Assembly (NCBI GenBank): GCA_015680685.1
Contig: MNCI01023831.1
Span: forward strand, 252,370 to 290,406
Length of the DNA stretch: 38,037 bases
Source: Gnetum montanum
Lineage: Eukaryota > Streptophyta > Gnetopsida > Gnetales > Gnetaceae
Direction: 5' to 3'
Shown: positions 9,772 through 20,633 of the stretch, piece by piece
Layout of the letters: each line of letters opens with the position of its first letter
Position numbering within the stretch: position 1 is the stretch's first letter
Program-made: the position numbers and the translations under genes
Notes under the pieces: generated by a model
What the model was told of the DNA's origin: nothing
What the model saw: the letters and a program-made list of their open reading frames with translations, nothing else
The model's database searches: none

Positions 9772-12593
9772 ATGGCATCTAGATCAAGACACCTATAAGA
9801 AGGAGGACCATCCCAACCATGGAACAAATGACCTAGAGTTGAAAGAGATTAGCAAGAACAAACCCAAGAATAGGTAGTGGAAACTCATGTGAAAAAACCT
9901 CTTGTGGGGAAGCCCAAAGTGGAATCTATCTGATAGATTCTTAAAGAAGTAGTTGTAATTGAATAATCCCATTGACATGAGGTTTCATGACTGGTGCCAA
10001 GACTTGAGGTCACATTGACTCAAGCTTACCTTGATCAAAACAAGCCTCATGACATCCAATGTTTAGTTCTCCAAGAATTGAACTTTGAACAATTCTTAGA
10101 ACATGCTCCAACATACATCAAGACTTAGTTGCAAAACTCTCCTATGTGGCTAATCATCACTTCTAGTAGGGAATGGTACATGGGAGAGACATATCTCTTT
10201 TGGAATGGTAGGTAGATGGAGGCCACTATGAAGATCAAGGACATTTAGGTGTACTACTTGATGGAGGCTATTACATAGGTCCTTGGGTTGCCTAATACTG
10301 GAACAAATTTGGTAGAGATATCCACACAAGTAGACCTAGAGGTAAAGAAGGAGTGGACCTAGTGGTGTTATGGAGTGGACCATAAGGAGTATGGTGTACT
10401 CACCTCAACGGAGTGCATATATTTCAATATAGCAGCCTAGTACCTTAATCTAATGATGAGACCTAGCAAGATGATCACTTTCTCTACCTGTGCATGTGCC
10501 ACTCTAAGCAAGAAATTCCTTGTGAACCTTTTATAGCTCATATATTTAGAGATAGAGAAGTGATTTAAGGAAAACAAATGTGGAAGGAATGCCCCACCCT
10601 TTCCATGCCTCATCCAAAAACTATGCAAAAGGATAGGGATAGTCTGCTATGCTAATGACATAATCAAGCATGCTCTTGTTGCCTCTTGGATAGAATGATG
10701 AAGGATAAGATCCTTGTCATGACCAAAGAAGAGGAGCAGTAATCACCACCTTTACAACCCACTCATGAAATAATGTCGAAGGCCCACGCTACCCTTAGGA
10801 GCATACGTGAGATGTGAGAACAGCTCTTGTGAGAGTAAGAGTAGTGAAGAGGCATGAGTCATGATGACCCATCTATGTATTGTCTAGCGATGAGTCACCT
10901 CAATGAAGTGGCTCAAACCATCAATTCGATGGAGGAAAGTGGACCAATTTTCTTAGCCCAAAAAACACAACTATCCATAAGATCAAATCTTGATGCCCAA
11001 GAGGTAATAGTATTTCTCTCACAATAGCAACAATTCCTAGAAATCTCTAGGAATGCAACTACTTTCTTGGTGGGTCTAGAGAAGGGTGAATGGATAACTA
11101 TCTTAGTGATGAAAAACCATGGACAGGAGACAATAATAGATGTGGTTGCTGATAGAATTTTTGAAGCATTGAATGCCACTGCAATGTCTATACCAGACAT
11201 TTCTACACTTAGAGATGTGCAAACATTTGCAAGAACAGTTAGTGGTAGATTGAGTATGGCCCAACATGAGGAGTTGCTGGACTAACTAATGGGAACTAAG
11301 AAACTAATTTTGGATATCTTTGATCTTTTAAATACAATTACTGTAACCCAATTGGAGCTACTAGAAGCAAAGGGCAAGTCTACTATATTGAAGGGGCAAC
11401 TCGAAGCAACCCAAGCACAAAACCAATACTTGGTTGTGAAGGTTGATGAATTAAGAGCTTGTCTTGCTAATCCTGCATTTCTCAACCTTGCATTAACACA
11501 TGACGAAGCTTTTAAAAAACTTTAGAACAAGCTCAAAATAATTACAGACACTAAGAAGATGACAATCTTTGATTAGTCCTTAGCTAATGTCATAATGCAT
11601 AATATCCAAAAGGCATTGGACTAGACTCACTAGGAGAATATGATTCTAACTGTAGAGAATCATCTCTTACAGAATTTTGACATGCAAAAGCAACAAATGG
11701 AAGATTCCATCCATCAAGAGTAGGAGTATTTAGCTAGAGTGAATATTGAACTAAGAAGATCAGAAGCTAAAAATAGAAATCTCTCCATGGAGGAAGTCTC
11801 AGCTCTTCACCAAAAATCTACTATAGCGATAGCTGCTTGGAAAGATGAGGCTCTCAAATTTGAGAGAGTTAAAAATCACTATAGAGATCAAGTTAGTCTA
11901 CAAAAAGAGATCAATAAAAAACACATCTAGATGGAAAAGAGGCCCTCCAGCAACTTAAGGAAGGACATGATGTCTGGTAGCCTATCTATGATGGGCTCAA
12001 TGACTACAACAAAGTGGACATTTGCATAAATGAGTTATAGATCGAGGAGATGATGAAGTATATGGAGTTTTCCAATCTTCATTATGCAAACCTAACAATG
12101 CTAACTACCAAACAACCATGGTTAAAATTGGAAAAGTAAGTGGCCAGCTCATACTTGTTATATGAGGTAGAGTTCAAAAACCCATAAGGAGACCAAGTAG
12201 AAGCTTGAGATTACTAATGCTAAACTCAAGGTCCTCAGGGGTTAATTCACTAATCAGAGATCAACTAGTCAGAACCTAGCTAGAAGGATGAACAACTACT
12301 AAGATTTGCATAATGCTCTCAAGGCATTCGATGTTGAACATAAACTTTTTGCTACCTAGTTTTTCAACATGAAGATATTCTTGGTAATGCCCTATCCTTG
12401 GGATGTTCCCACACTTGCCTACATTGGTGATGTTATAGAGACTATGCATGATTCCAAGGGTAAGGAGAAGAAGATGAAGGCACAATTGAATGCCTTCCGT
12501 CTTCCACCAGAAGTTGCAGCTAACACAAGTACACCACAACTACCTCAACCACTGTGTGTGCCTAAAGCAGTAAAAGGTCCTTCAAAGCCTTAG
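9772..12593 (+). pseudogene. Gag-like ORF of a Ty3-type element, copy 1 (degenerate)
   Basis: This is a degenerate frame of about 940 codons, starting MASRSRHL and ending just after CVPKAVKGPSKP. It is recognisable through alignment with the inverted copy at 28666-31502. The N-terminal half has ...LMMRPSKMITF...FLVNLL, then FPCLIQKLC at about 10600, reminiscent of the putative plant transposon domain in Athila-type Gag proteins. The C-terminal half (about 11290-11930) is rich in heptad-like Leu/Glu/Lys/Gln and predicts coiled coil. There is no CCHC knuckle. Many in-frame stops replace Gln codons, and there are several frameshifts. It lies just downstream of an LTR-like region, the normal place for gag, but no pol follows. 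It cannot encode a full protein. Confidence 0.65.
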
Positions 12594-12699
12594 GAACCTC
12601 CATTGCACTTAGGCTTACTTAGATTTTTCCTCATATTGCTCATTAGCTTAATCAAGGTTATTTTCTAATGTTCTTAGTAGCAGCATAGTAATAGAAAAC

Positions 12700-12900
12700 A
12701 CATCATACACCTCAATTTGGACTAAACCATACATGACAAAGCAAATACTAGTCCAAGTGGGAAGACAACTAATTGCGATCAACGTGTAACTATCTAGATA
12801 CCACAACTAGCCCGTCTGTGAAGTTCGACCGGATCATGCGTGAATGCTCGTATTCGTATGGTTGAGTGTAGGGGTACCTTGCCACTCATCAATTAGCAAA
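12700..12900 (+). mobile_element. LTR fragment, forward
   Basis: The block ending 'cgtattcgtatggttgagtg...ccactcatcaattagc' is shared with 2260-2455 (same orientation) and 27530-27600 (opposite orientation). It is therefore a conserved end of the family B-type LTR and follows the gag-like ORF after about 100 bases. Confidence 0.5.
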
Positions 12901-13351
12901 TATTAAAACATTTATAGGAAAATTTTCAACATTAATAGATTCTAATGCAATAGAGGACATCCATTATTCTAGTTTGTCAATAAAGATGCTAGATAAAATA
13001 GGCAAATATAAATATCCTTGTTTCACCCTAATATTACTATTTAAAATAAATTTTTTCTAGGTGTTATTATTCAAGAATATAATTTGTCCTATACTATATA
13101 AATTTTGAATAGCAAATATACGATCTTCAAAGTATTAAGATCCTTCAACTAACTCAATAATTTATATAGAATAATATAGTCATAAGTTTTGAAAAAATCC
13201 ACAAGGATTAAAACCTTATTTGACTATCTTTACCTTGGTCCATACAATATGTTAATGTAATGAAGTGATCTATTGTGGAGCTATGCTATTTGAAACCTAC
13301 ATGTGCACTTCCTTGAACATTATTTAATTCTACCCAACTATTAAGCTTTTT

Positions 13352-13450
13352 ATCAATGAGGTATTAACCTAGTGGTAAGGATCTTGGGTTAGTATCCCTA
13401 GGTCAAAAGTTCAATTCTACTAGGTAGTATTGAGTTATAGAGTTTTTTTA
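13352..13450 (+). mobile_element. SINE-like element copy 4, 5' part
   Basis: A-box-like GTATTAACCTAGTGGTAAGG and B-box-like AAAGTTCAATTCTACTAGG are spaced as in a tRNA, followed by the family block 'tagtattgagttatagagtt'. The 3' tail is missing. The head is the cleanest tRNA-like one in the window. Confidence 0.55.
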
Positions 13451-14204
13451 AAAAATTCATAAAAAAAATAAATTTTAAAGTTAGTTTGATAAATCCATGT
13501 TTAGAAATACATAAAGGTTGCTTGGCATTATAGCTCACATTCAAGTTTCATCAAATAATGAAGAATTACCAATGAATAAGGCCTTCATTGGTTTTACATC
13601 TCATTGTTTAACAAATATTATGCAAGGAAGAGATTGTTAATTCAAGTTGCACAAGACACCTGTACATTATTATGTTTACTATGTATACCTTAAGAGTGAA
13701 ATTTTAATAGTTAGCTCATTGTTTTTTTAGGTGATACACAATAAAGTTGTGGTTGTAAGAGATTGCGATGTGATGTGAAGTCACATCTATGAAGTCATAG
13801 TCATAATACATGCTTATAAATATAAGTCACTTATTGTATTTATGACACGGTATTATCATAGCTATAGTTAAAGTTTTGCAATTAAATTTTGTAGTTTAGA
13901 AACATTTATTAAGTGTTTGAAGTGTGAATCTAAGTCAGTTATACAATATTTTATTTGAGTGGATTGTACCCGGATACAATTCATGAATGACAATAAGATT
14001 ATATAGTTCCTTGAGTTATAGAAATTTTGAAAAATCTATTATTGCTACAATGCCAAACTCACTCTAAATCCCACCTTCGTATGCTTACCATTTTATGGAA
14101 ATCCTTAGAGGACATCATCATTGCCTTTATTAACACCATGTAGAATAATATGCAAGTGATTTGATTATAGCTTTTATAGTTTTTGTTGTACTAATGTTGC
14201 TAAC

Positions 14205-14222
14205 ATATATATATATATATAA
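14205..14222. repeat. (AT)n microsatellite
   Basis: Uninterrupted AT dinucleotide run of about nine units. Confidence 0.9.
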
Positions 14223-15368
14223 TATTTTAATTTTCTTTTAAAGATATGTACATGGGTGTGAGGAGGACCATTATAAATATTTATGTGCACAATTTTGCAT
14301 GCTTAAGGTAGTATGTAAAACCAATGTAGGCCAAGAACACCCATACCAAAAGTTGCACATATCTAGAAGTGAATATGATTCTCAACTAGTACATACTTAG
14401 AAGAAAATGACCATAGTTGTGTTCTTTACAAAGCTTATTCAAATAGCTAAAGAGAAATTCATAACTCATAAGCTATTCTATAAACATGACTAGCTTTATG
14501 TTGATGTGGTAAGAGTAGGTATCATTTAAATTATCCTTTACAACAAGCTATCCATAACATATGGATGCAACCATTTGATATGGTAGGGAACACACTGACA
14601 AGAAGCAAATAGATTTGAAATTACCAACAAAGGTGCCCACGTCTCTAGGAGAATTCACAGAAAATTGTGCTATAACACAAAACACCTGTAAAAAGCTTAT
14701 ACCAAAAGTAAATGAATAATTAATACAATGAAACAAAATGCAGTAACTTCATAACTTTATTCTTGTAGGCACACATATGCATTCCTTCAACCATCTTTTC
14801 ACTGTGAAGCTCGTCATTAACCAGTCATCTTTAATTTCATTTTGTTCCTTTCAATAGAAAATAAATGCCTAAGATTTGAAGATTTTGGTATCTAGAATAA
14901 TCCCCTCTTTGACAATCCATCTTTAGGTAATAATTGAAAGGAATTTTTTTCACCAATAAGACCAAAATTTTCTTAAATTTGTTAGACATTTTTAATTAAA
15001 TTATATTTTTGTTGCATTTTGAAGAGTTTAAATTTCAAATTTTGTCTCTATGCTTTACAAATTTTCTGCCATGGTTGTGCACTAATTTCATATAACCTTC
15101 TTTTACTATTACTTGTAAATATAGGTGATTATGAGTTGTGACTAATAAATCTTGGTTGAAATTTGTGAAGGCAAATTTTGTAAAAACAATTTCATATCAG
15201 AAGGCTGAGAAGAGATGGTTGGTTAACTTTTCTTTTTGTTTTAAAAAATTGATACATGAATTGGTATTATTACCTGCATAACAAGCCTTTTGGATCTTAG
15301 AACTAGGTCATTTAGTTCAGAATTTTTAAATATACACATGAACTGTTAAGACCCTATGATTATTGTAG

Positions 15369-15674
15369 GGAAGTTGTATCTTTGATTTTTGAACATCCAA
15401 ATATCCAAAATTCATGACTCCAATGTCCTAACAATTACTAGCTAAAGACTTGAATGTACTATAGTCTTTTCTGATATGGACACACTTTTCAATGCAACAA
15501 ATGTAATGTTGAAATTAGGTAGTTTTGATGAGACTAAAACAAATGATGGAGAATTTACTGGAGGAAATTTTAGCTTTGGCCCTAATTAACAAACATCAGG
15601 AAATGCACAAGGTTTTGAAAATAGCATTTTTCATTTGAGTCTAAATTGGAATAATACTTCCTTCATGGAAGAAG
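15369..15674 (+). pseudogene. Exon 7 of the gene relic (left arm)
   Basis: Acceptor ATTATTGTAG and donor GAAGAAG|GTTG border it. The second half reads DMDTLFNATNVMLKLGSFDE, then FSFGPN, a stop, QTSGNAQGFE and ends NTSFMEE. The right arm has the same exon as DMDTLFNSANIMLKLGGFDE. The last codon phase (1) joins cleanly to exon 8. Confidence 0.65.
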
Positions 15675-15775
15675 GTTGTTTGGATTTATTTTTCTTGTTT
15701 AATTACTATTCTCAGTTGTGAAAAGTTGCATTACATAACATAACCTATGTATGATTTTTGTGTTATGTGTTTTAG

Positions 15776-16200
15776 GACACCTAAATCCTTATGAGCTAGC
15801 TGAATATACAAACATAGCATTGCCAGAATCTCCTCTTGATCCTCCCTTTCCAAAATGCAAGACTAAAGTTATGTCTTGCCACCAAATGCAAGGTTATACG
15901 TCTTCTTCATTGCAAGAGAGATTAGGAAAGAGGCCTTTGCACTAAATGCACTGCACAGCAACTTTTGATTTTATCGAAAAGCCCATGAAAAGAACATTAG
16001 CAGGTGCTCATGCAAGACATCTTTTCAAACATCAGTAGCCTAAAGCAACATCCCACAAGAAAACTTGTGCATGTCTTGCAAGTAAGAGAGCTCCACTTCC
16101 CAATGACATCAATAACAAACAATGTAAGAGAAGCCATATTTCTCTATCATATAGCCCTGCAATGACATGACCTAGTCAAAGATTCAATGCAAGGATAAAG
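15776..16200 (+). pseudogene. Exon 8 of the gene relic (left arm only)
   Basis: Bordered by TTTTAG| and AAG|GTGAG, both consensus. It reads HLNPYELAEYTNIALPESPL, then DPPFPKCKTKVMSCHQ, SSLQERLGKRPLH, a stop, and a basic, Cys/His-containing tail (EKPMKRTLAGAHARHLFKHQ, then KRAPLPNDINNKQCKRSH). The phase fits both neighbours. The counterpart in the right arm falls in the region disturbed by assembly gaps and is missing, so this is the only copy of these about 140 codons. Confidence 0.65.
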
Positions 16201-16476
16201 GTGAGACATGTTTATTGAAATAGGATATATTGCTCACTAAGATACCTATTATTTTTTATTGTGTATAAATGGACATATTTTCTCATAGGGAATGGATTTG
16301 GTTGTCTAATTTTTTGTAGTATAAAACAAAATGGCAAGATTAAAGAACCTTGTACTATCATTTGACCATGCAATGCAAAATATGTATTGTAGACCATGTT
16401 GTTATAGAAGACATATTGTTGTTGTGTTATCAATTATGTTTTTACCCAAGGACAACCATTTCACAATTTTTCATAG

Positions 16477-16660
16477 GTGGAACTTGGAGATAGAAGTAGG
16501 GGAAACTTGAACAAAAAGGTTGAAAACCTTTACTATAAAAGGGTGGCTTTATCTAGTGCCAAGTCCTATATTGTATGCTTTCTTGAAAACATTGTTTTGT
16601 TGTAGTCCTATAATAAGAGTTACAATGGTAGCCTTCTAGCTTAAGATTTCGAAATTTTCT
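16477..16660 (+). pseudogene. Exon 9 of the gene relic (left arm)
   Basis: Follows the acceptor TTTTTCATAG and keeps phase 0 from exon 8 (VELGDRSRGNLNKKVENLYY), then breaks down. The right-arm version reads more plausibly (NLYCKSLASQQSNPMPSP, then VLYPFLKTFFCC), suggesting small indels in this copy. The 3' border is uncertain. Confidence 0.5.
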
Positions 16661-16695
16661 TATTTGCATCCTTAACTAGTAATGTTAAAATATAG

Positions 16696-16850
16696 TAATG
16701 CAAGAGCTGGCAAGGAATCTAAGAAATTTGATCCAAATCAACCTAACATAGGTTCAACTAGAGATGTGGGATCTTCTGCTAAAATAATTTCTTTAGCTTC
16801 CAGATGCATCAAAATTAAGCTTGGAAAAGTGATAGGTTTGAGTTCTTTCT
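16696..16850 (+). pseudogene. Exon 10 of the gene relic (left arm)
   Basis: Acceptor AAATATAG, then NARAGKESKKFDPNQPNIGS, TRDVGSSAK and SRCIKIKLGK. The right arm (about 19265-19090) has the matching GKESKKFDPN and SRCIKNKLG. The donor could not be fixed. Confidence 0.5.
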
Positions 16851-16926
16851 TGTTGGATTGATAATAATTTCTATTTTAAAAAAGTGGGTTGTCACTCGGA
16901 CAATTGAAACTTTTTATCCACTGCAG

Positions 16927-17438
16927 TTACCAAAACAAAGAATAAAGATGATAAACACTAATCTATGATACCCAAAGATGAATCTCCTTTAGCAATGCCA
17001 ATGTCGGGTGCATCTCCCTCTATTTCTCATGTGCCTGAACTTGGCACATTATACACAGATGATTCTAGCTCCATATTTCACTATAGTTTATCTCTTAGGC
17101 ATTTTTTTGATACTTTTTCTTCTCAAAACTCTCTAACTTGCTCATTCAGTCTAATGACAAGCCCTCTGAGGAAAGGGCACACTGATATCATCTCAAATGA
17201 AAATGACCATTTACTTCTGTTGGAAAATCTTAGAACAAAAATTTAGTGTGCTGAAAATTCAGGCATAAAATCTGGTGGAGTGGACTTAGTTGGCTATGAT
17301 CTACATTCATTTACCAACTCTTATAGAATGCTACTTTTTGATGAAATTTCTTGTATTGCAAGCTATGAGCATAAACCATATGCATCAAAACCATCTCAGC
17401 TAAGACTACCATCTCCAAAAATTGGTTATTTTTTAAAG
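16927..17438 (+). pseudogene. Exon 11 of the gene relic (left arm)
   Basis: Acceptor CCACTGCAG and donor TTTAAAG|GTTAGT. It reads MIPKDESPLAMPMSGASPSI, LGTLYTDDSSSIFHYSLS, MTSPLRKGHTDIISNENDHL, then after one stop SGGVDLVGYDLHSFTNSYRM and SPKIGYFLK. It is serine-rich, with an SPLRKGH motif that could be a phosphorylation-type site. Compared with the right arm it lacks about 63 bases between the SGASPSI and LGTLY segments. Confidence 0.65.
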
Positions 17439-17569
17439 GTTAGTATGTCTCAAATGTCTATGTAAAATAAATTTGTTTCATATTATAAGAAGCAAAAATT
17501 TGCATAGAAAATTTTTTGAAATTTTGTTTTATCCTCTTTCATTAAAATTCTTGCTTGTGGCTTTTGTAG

Positions 17570-17734
17570 GAGAGCATCTCATCCTTCACCAATACTTGTA
17601 GACAAACCATTATAAGATGAACTAAATACTTATTGAAAGCTATGTATCAAATGTATTCTATTTTTTCAGGCAATGCAATAGTTAAGAAAATGAAATATCT
17701 CTTGGGAGAAGATGTAGCAAAATCTTATGCATAA
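17570..17734 (+). pseudogene. Terminal exon 12 of the gene relic (left arm)
   Basis: Acceptor GGCTTTTGTAG. It reads ESISSFTNTCRQTIIR, a stop, TKYLLKAMYQM, NAIVKKMKYLLGEDVAKSYA, then the stop at 17732-17734. The right arm reads through the internal stop (IIRLTKYLLKAM), so the ancestral C-terminus is a short helical, basic segment. Confidence 0.65.
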
Positions 17735-17984
17735 TCTAATAGACTAGATATAGAAGTTCACTATTTCTCAGCTTATATTTCAATCAAGTATTTTAATGTA
17801 ATGAGTAAGCTTTGCTTAAGTTCTTATCATCCTGGAACTGAAATTAGAAGATGAATTCAACTTCTCTTTAAAGGTTGTGGAAGTTATGAGGATAAGTTAT
17901 ATGTGTTTATTTTTTCAATGTGATTGCTCATTTGAAACAATTTTATAATTTTACAACCAAAAGAACTTGTATGATTTATTTTTG

Positions 17985-18024
17985 CTTCCCCATTTTCTAA
18001 ATTGACCAAGTAGCAATGGGACAA
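17985..18024. other. 40-base spacer of the inverted repeat
   Basis: Short unique loop between the two arms. Any transcript crossing it would place more than 2.5 kb of mostly complementary RNA on each side. Confidence 0.8.
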
Positions 18025-18215
18025 CAAAAATAAATCATACAAGTTCTTTTAGTTGAAAAATTATAAAATTATTTCAAATAGGCAATCTTCTAATTTCAAT
18101 TACAGGATGATAAGAATTTAAGCAAAGCTTACTCATTGCATTACAATACTTAATTGGAATATAAACTGAGAAATAGTGAACTCCTATATCTAGTCTATTA
18201 GATTGACAAATATGC

Positions 18216-18374
18216 TTAAGATTTTGTTCCATCTTCTTTCAAGAGATATTTTATTTTCTTAACTATTGCATTGCTTGAAAAAATAGAATGCATTTGATAC
18301 ATAGCTTTCAGCAAGTACTTAGTTAATCTTATAATAGTTTGTCTACAAGTATTGGACAAGGATGAGATGTTATC
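18216..18374 (-). pseudogene. Terminal exon 12 (right arm)
   Basis: Acceptor GCTTTTGTAG. It reads DNISSLSNTCRQTIIRLTKY, LLKAMYQMHSIFSSNAIVKK, IKYLLKEDGTKS and stop, with no internal stop. This is the better-preserved C-terminus of the two copies. Confidence 0.68.
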
Positions 18375-18505
18375 CTACAAAAGCCACAAGCAAGAATTTT
18401 AATAAAATGGGATAAAATAAAATTTCACAAAATTTCATAAGCAAATTTCTAATTCTTACAATATGAAACAAATTTATTCTACACAGACATTTGAGACATA
18501 CTAAC

Positions 18506-19038
18506 CTTTAAAAAATAACCAATTTTTTGATATGGTAGTCTCAACCAAGATAGCTCTAGTGCATATGGTTTATGCTTACAACTTGTAGTACAAGGTTTTC
18601 ATCAAGAGGTAGCATTCTATAAGAGCTAGGCAATGAACGTGAATCATAGCATTCTATAAGCACATTGAATTTCTTCTCTAAGATTCTCTAATGAAAGTAA
18701 ATGATCATTTTCACTTGAGATGATATCAATGTGCCCTTTTCTTAAAGGGCTTGTCATTGGACTAAATGAGCAAGTTGGAGAATAAGAAGTATCAAAAAAA
18801 CACCCAAGAGATAAACAAGAGTGAAATACAGAGGTAGAATCATTTGTGTACAATGTGCAAAGTTCAAGCACATAAAAAACCTCCCCACTCTTCATGTTTG
18901 ATAAAGGACATAAATCATATGTTGCATTCACAAAATGACAAACATAGGAAGATGCACTAGACATTGGCATTATTAAAGTAGAGCCATCTTTGGGTATCAT
19001 ATATTGGTGTTTATCCTCCATATTCTTCATTTTGGTAA
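18506..19038 (-). pseudogene. Exon 11 (right arm)
   Basis: Open for 128 codons from an internal Met at 19030. It reads KHQYMIPKDGSTLIMPMSSA, CHFVNATYDLCPLSNMKSGE, CTLYTNDSTSVFHSCLS, MTSPLRKGHIDIISSENDHL. It then frameshifts before the segment that the left arm shows as SGGVDLVGYDLHSF. The acceptor is damaged (TGCAA where the left arm has TGCAG), while the donor TTTAAAG|GTTAG is kept. Confidence 0.65.
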
Positions 19039-19079
19039 TTGCAGGGAATAGGAAGTTCCAAGTGACAACCCACTTTTTT

Positions 19080-19456
19080 AAAATAGAAATTATTATGGAT
19101 CCAACAAGAAAGAACTCAAACTTGCCAACATGTTTCCAAGCTTATTTTTGATGCATCTGGAAACTGAAGAATTTGTTTGGGCAAAAGACCCCACATCTCT
19201 GGCTGAATCTATGTTAGGCTAGTTTGGATCAAATTTCTTAGATTCCTTGCCAACTCTTACATCACTATATTTTAACATTACTAGTTAAGGATGCAAATAA
19301 GAAAATTTTGAAGTCTTAATCTAGAATGCTGCCACTGTAACTCTTATTATAGGATTGCAACAAAAAAATGTTTTCAAGAAAGGATACAATACAGGACTTG
19401 GCATTGGATTGGACTGTTGAGAAGCTAAACTTTTACAGTAAAGGTTGTCAACCTTT
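19080..19456 (-). pseudogene. Exons 10 and 9 (right arm)
   Basis: About 19265-19090 reads GKESKKFDPN, stop, PNI, then RDVGSFAQTNSS and SRCIKNKLG. About 19450-19330 reads KVDNLYCKSLASQQSNPMPS, then PVLYPFLKTFFCC. The block is cut on its upstream side by the n at 19457, so the start of exon 9 is lost. Confidence 0.5.
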
Positions 19457-19857
19457 NGTTAGGATTCTATGATTATTGCAGCGAAGTTGTATCCTTGATT
19501 TTTGAACATCCAAATGTTCAAAATTCCTGACTCCAATGTCTCTTTCCAATGTTGCTATTGTCAATACCCTAGTAGTTACTAGCTAAAGATGTGAATGTCC
19601 TATAGTGTTTTCTGATATGGATACACTTTTCAATTCAGCAAATATAATGTTGAAATTGGGTGGTTTTGATGAGACTCAAATAAAGGATGAAGGGTTTATT
19701 AAAGAATATTTTAGCTTTGGCCTTGATCAACAAACATCAAGGAATGCACAAGGTTATGAAAAATAGCTTTTTCCATCTGAGTCTAGATTGGAATACTACT
19801 TTCTTCACGAAAAAAGGTTGTTTGGATTTATTTTTCTTATTTAATTAGTGTTCTCAN
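19457..19857. other. Misoriented 399-base contig between two assembly gaps
   Basis: An n at 19457 and an n at 19857 enclose 19458-19856. Positions 19458-19744 read as the exact reverse complement of 19858-20144 (287 bases), far more similar than the two ancient arms are to each other. The simplest reading is that the contig overlaps its neighbour but was placed in the wrong orientation. Flipped, it extends exon 7 with about 110 new bases toward the missing exon 8. Confidence 0.75.
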
Positions 19858-20120
19858 TTCCTTGATGTTTGTTGATCAAGGTCAAAGCTAAAATATTCTT
19901 TAATAAACCCTTCATCCTTTATTTGAGTCTCATCAAAACCACCCAATTTCAACATTATATTTGCTGAATTGAAAAGTGTATCCATATCAGAAAACACTAT
20001 AGGACATTCACATCTTTAGCTAGTAACTACTAGGGTATTGACAATAGCAACATTGGAAAGAGACATTGGAGTCAGGAATTTTGAACATTTGGATGTTCAA
20101 AAATCAAGGATACAACTTCG
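19858..20120 (-). pseudogene. Exon 7 (right arm), 3' end lost at gap
   Basis: Acceptor ATTATTGCAG at 20121-20130. It reads SKFLTPMSLSNVAIVNTLVV, stop, then FSDMDTLFNSANIMLKLGGF and FSFGLDQQTSRNAQ (the last residues come from the flipped contig). Two stops precede the conserved DMDTLFN segment. Confidence 0.6.
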
Positions 20121-20281
20121 CTGCAATAATCATAGAATCCTAACAATTCATGTGTATATCTAAAAATTCTAAAATAAATGACCTAGTTCTAAGATCCAAA
20201 TGACCTGTTATGTTATGCAAGTAATTCATGTATCAGTTTTTTAAAACAAAACGAAAAGTTAACTAGCTATCCCTTCTTAAC

Positions 20282-20349
20282 CTTCTGATATGAAACTATT
20301 TTTAAAAAATTTTCCTTCATAGATTTCAACCAAGATTTACTAGTCATAA
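20282..20349 (-). pseudogene. Exon 6 (right arm), candidate
   Basis: After TATGAG|, it reads MTSKSWLKSMKENFLKIVSY with donor CAGAAG|GTTAAG. The left arm reads VTNKSWLKFVKANFVKTISY at 15136-15203. Conservation of the reading between arms supports it, but the acceptor choice is uncertain. Confidence 0.45.
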
Positions 20350-20509
20350 CTCATAATTGCCTATATTTACAAATAACAGTAAAAAAAAGGTTATATGAAA
20401 TTAGCGCACAACCATGATAAAAAATTTGTACAGCATAGAGACAAAATTTGGAATTTAAACTCTTCAAAATGCAACCAAAATATAATTTAATGAAAAATGC
20501 CTAACAAAG

Positions 20510-20633
20510 TTGTCAAGAAAACTTTGGTATTTTTGAAGAAAAAAATTTCCCTTTTGATTACTACTTGAAGATGGGCTATCAAAAAGGGGATTATTCCACA
20601 TACAAGAATCTTCAAATTTGGGGTGTTTATTTT
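20510..20633 (-). pseudogene. Exon 5 (right arm)
   Basis: Acceptor TTTGAATAG. In the phase delivered by exon 4 it reads ENKHPKFEDSCMWNNPLFDS, then PSSSNQKGNFFLQK. The left arm reads ENKCLRFEDFGI, stop, NNPLFDNPSLGNN. The donor is not resolved. Confidence 0.55.

Larger units (their letters stand above)
12901..14759. other. No gene; one SINE-like copy and an AT microsatellite
   Basis: Apart from the SINE-like copy and the microsatellite listed separately, this stretch shows no supported coding sequence. The first 150 bases give a weak protease-like reading that I did not accept. Confidence 0.45.
14858..17734 (+). pseudogene. Inverted partial copy (exons 5-12) of an unidentified plant gene
   Basis: A set of splice-bordered exons gives a continuous reading when joined: exon 5 from 14858, exon 6 about 15136-15203, exon 7 15369-15674, exon 8 15776-16200, exon 9 from 16477, exon 10 from 16696, exon 11 16927-17438, exon 12 17570-17734. 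Codon phase matches across the 7/8, 8/9 and 11/12 joins. The reading ends in TCRQTIIR.TKYLLKAM and a stop at 17732-17734. Internal stops (for example in exons 5, 8, 9 and 12) and a non-consensus GC donor after exon 6 show that it is dead. The promoter end is absent: exons 0-4 exist only in the minus-strand copy. I do not recognise the protein family. Confidence 0.7.
14760..17984 (+). repeat. Left arm of large inverted repeat
   Basis: This arm aligns in reverse complement with 18025 to about 20700. By eye, identity runs from roughly 75 to 90 percent depending on the segment. Introns and exons are both included, so it is a genomic duplication and not a retrocopy. The inner boundary is sharp (AAGAACTTGTATGATTTATT meets its mirror image). 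The outer boundary near 14760 is gradual. The arm contains exons 5 to 12 of the gene relic in one piece, including exon 8, which the other arm lacks. Confidence 0.85.

Noticed and set aside
11067-11930. Independent coiled-coil protein genes
   Set aside because: These open frames lie within the degenerate gag-like ORF and align with the same region of the inverted copy, so they are segments of one pseudogene.
12950-13120. Possible retroelement aspartic protease remnant (a reading with IDSNAIEDIHYSSLSIKML)
   Set aside because: The DSGA-type active-site triplet is not present and the frame is too broken. Similarity is suggestive only.
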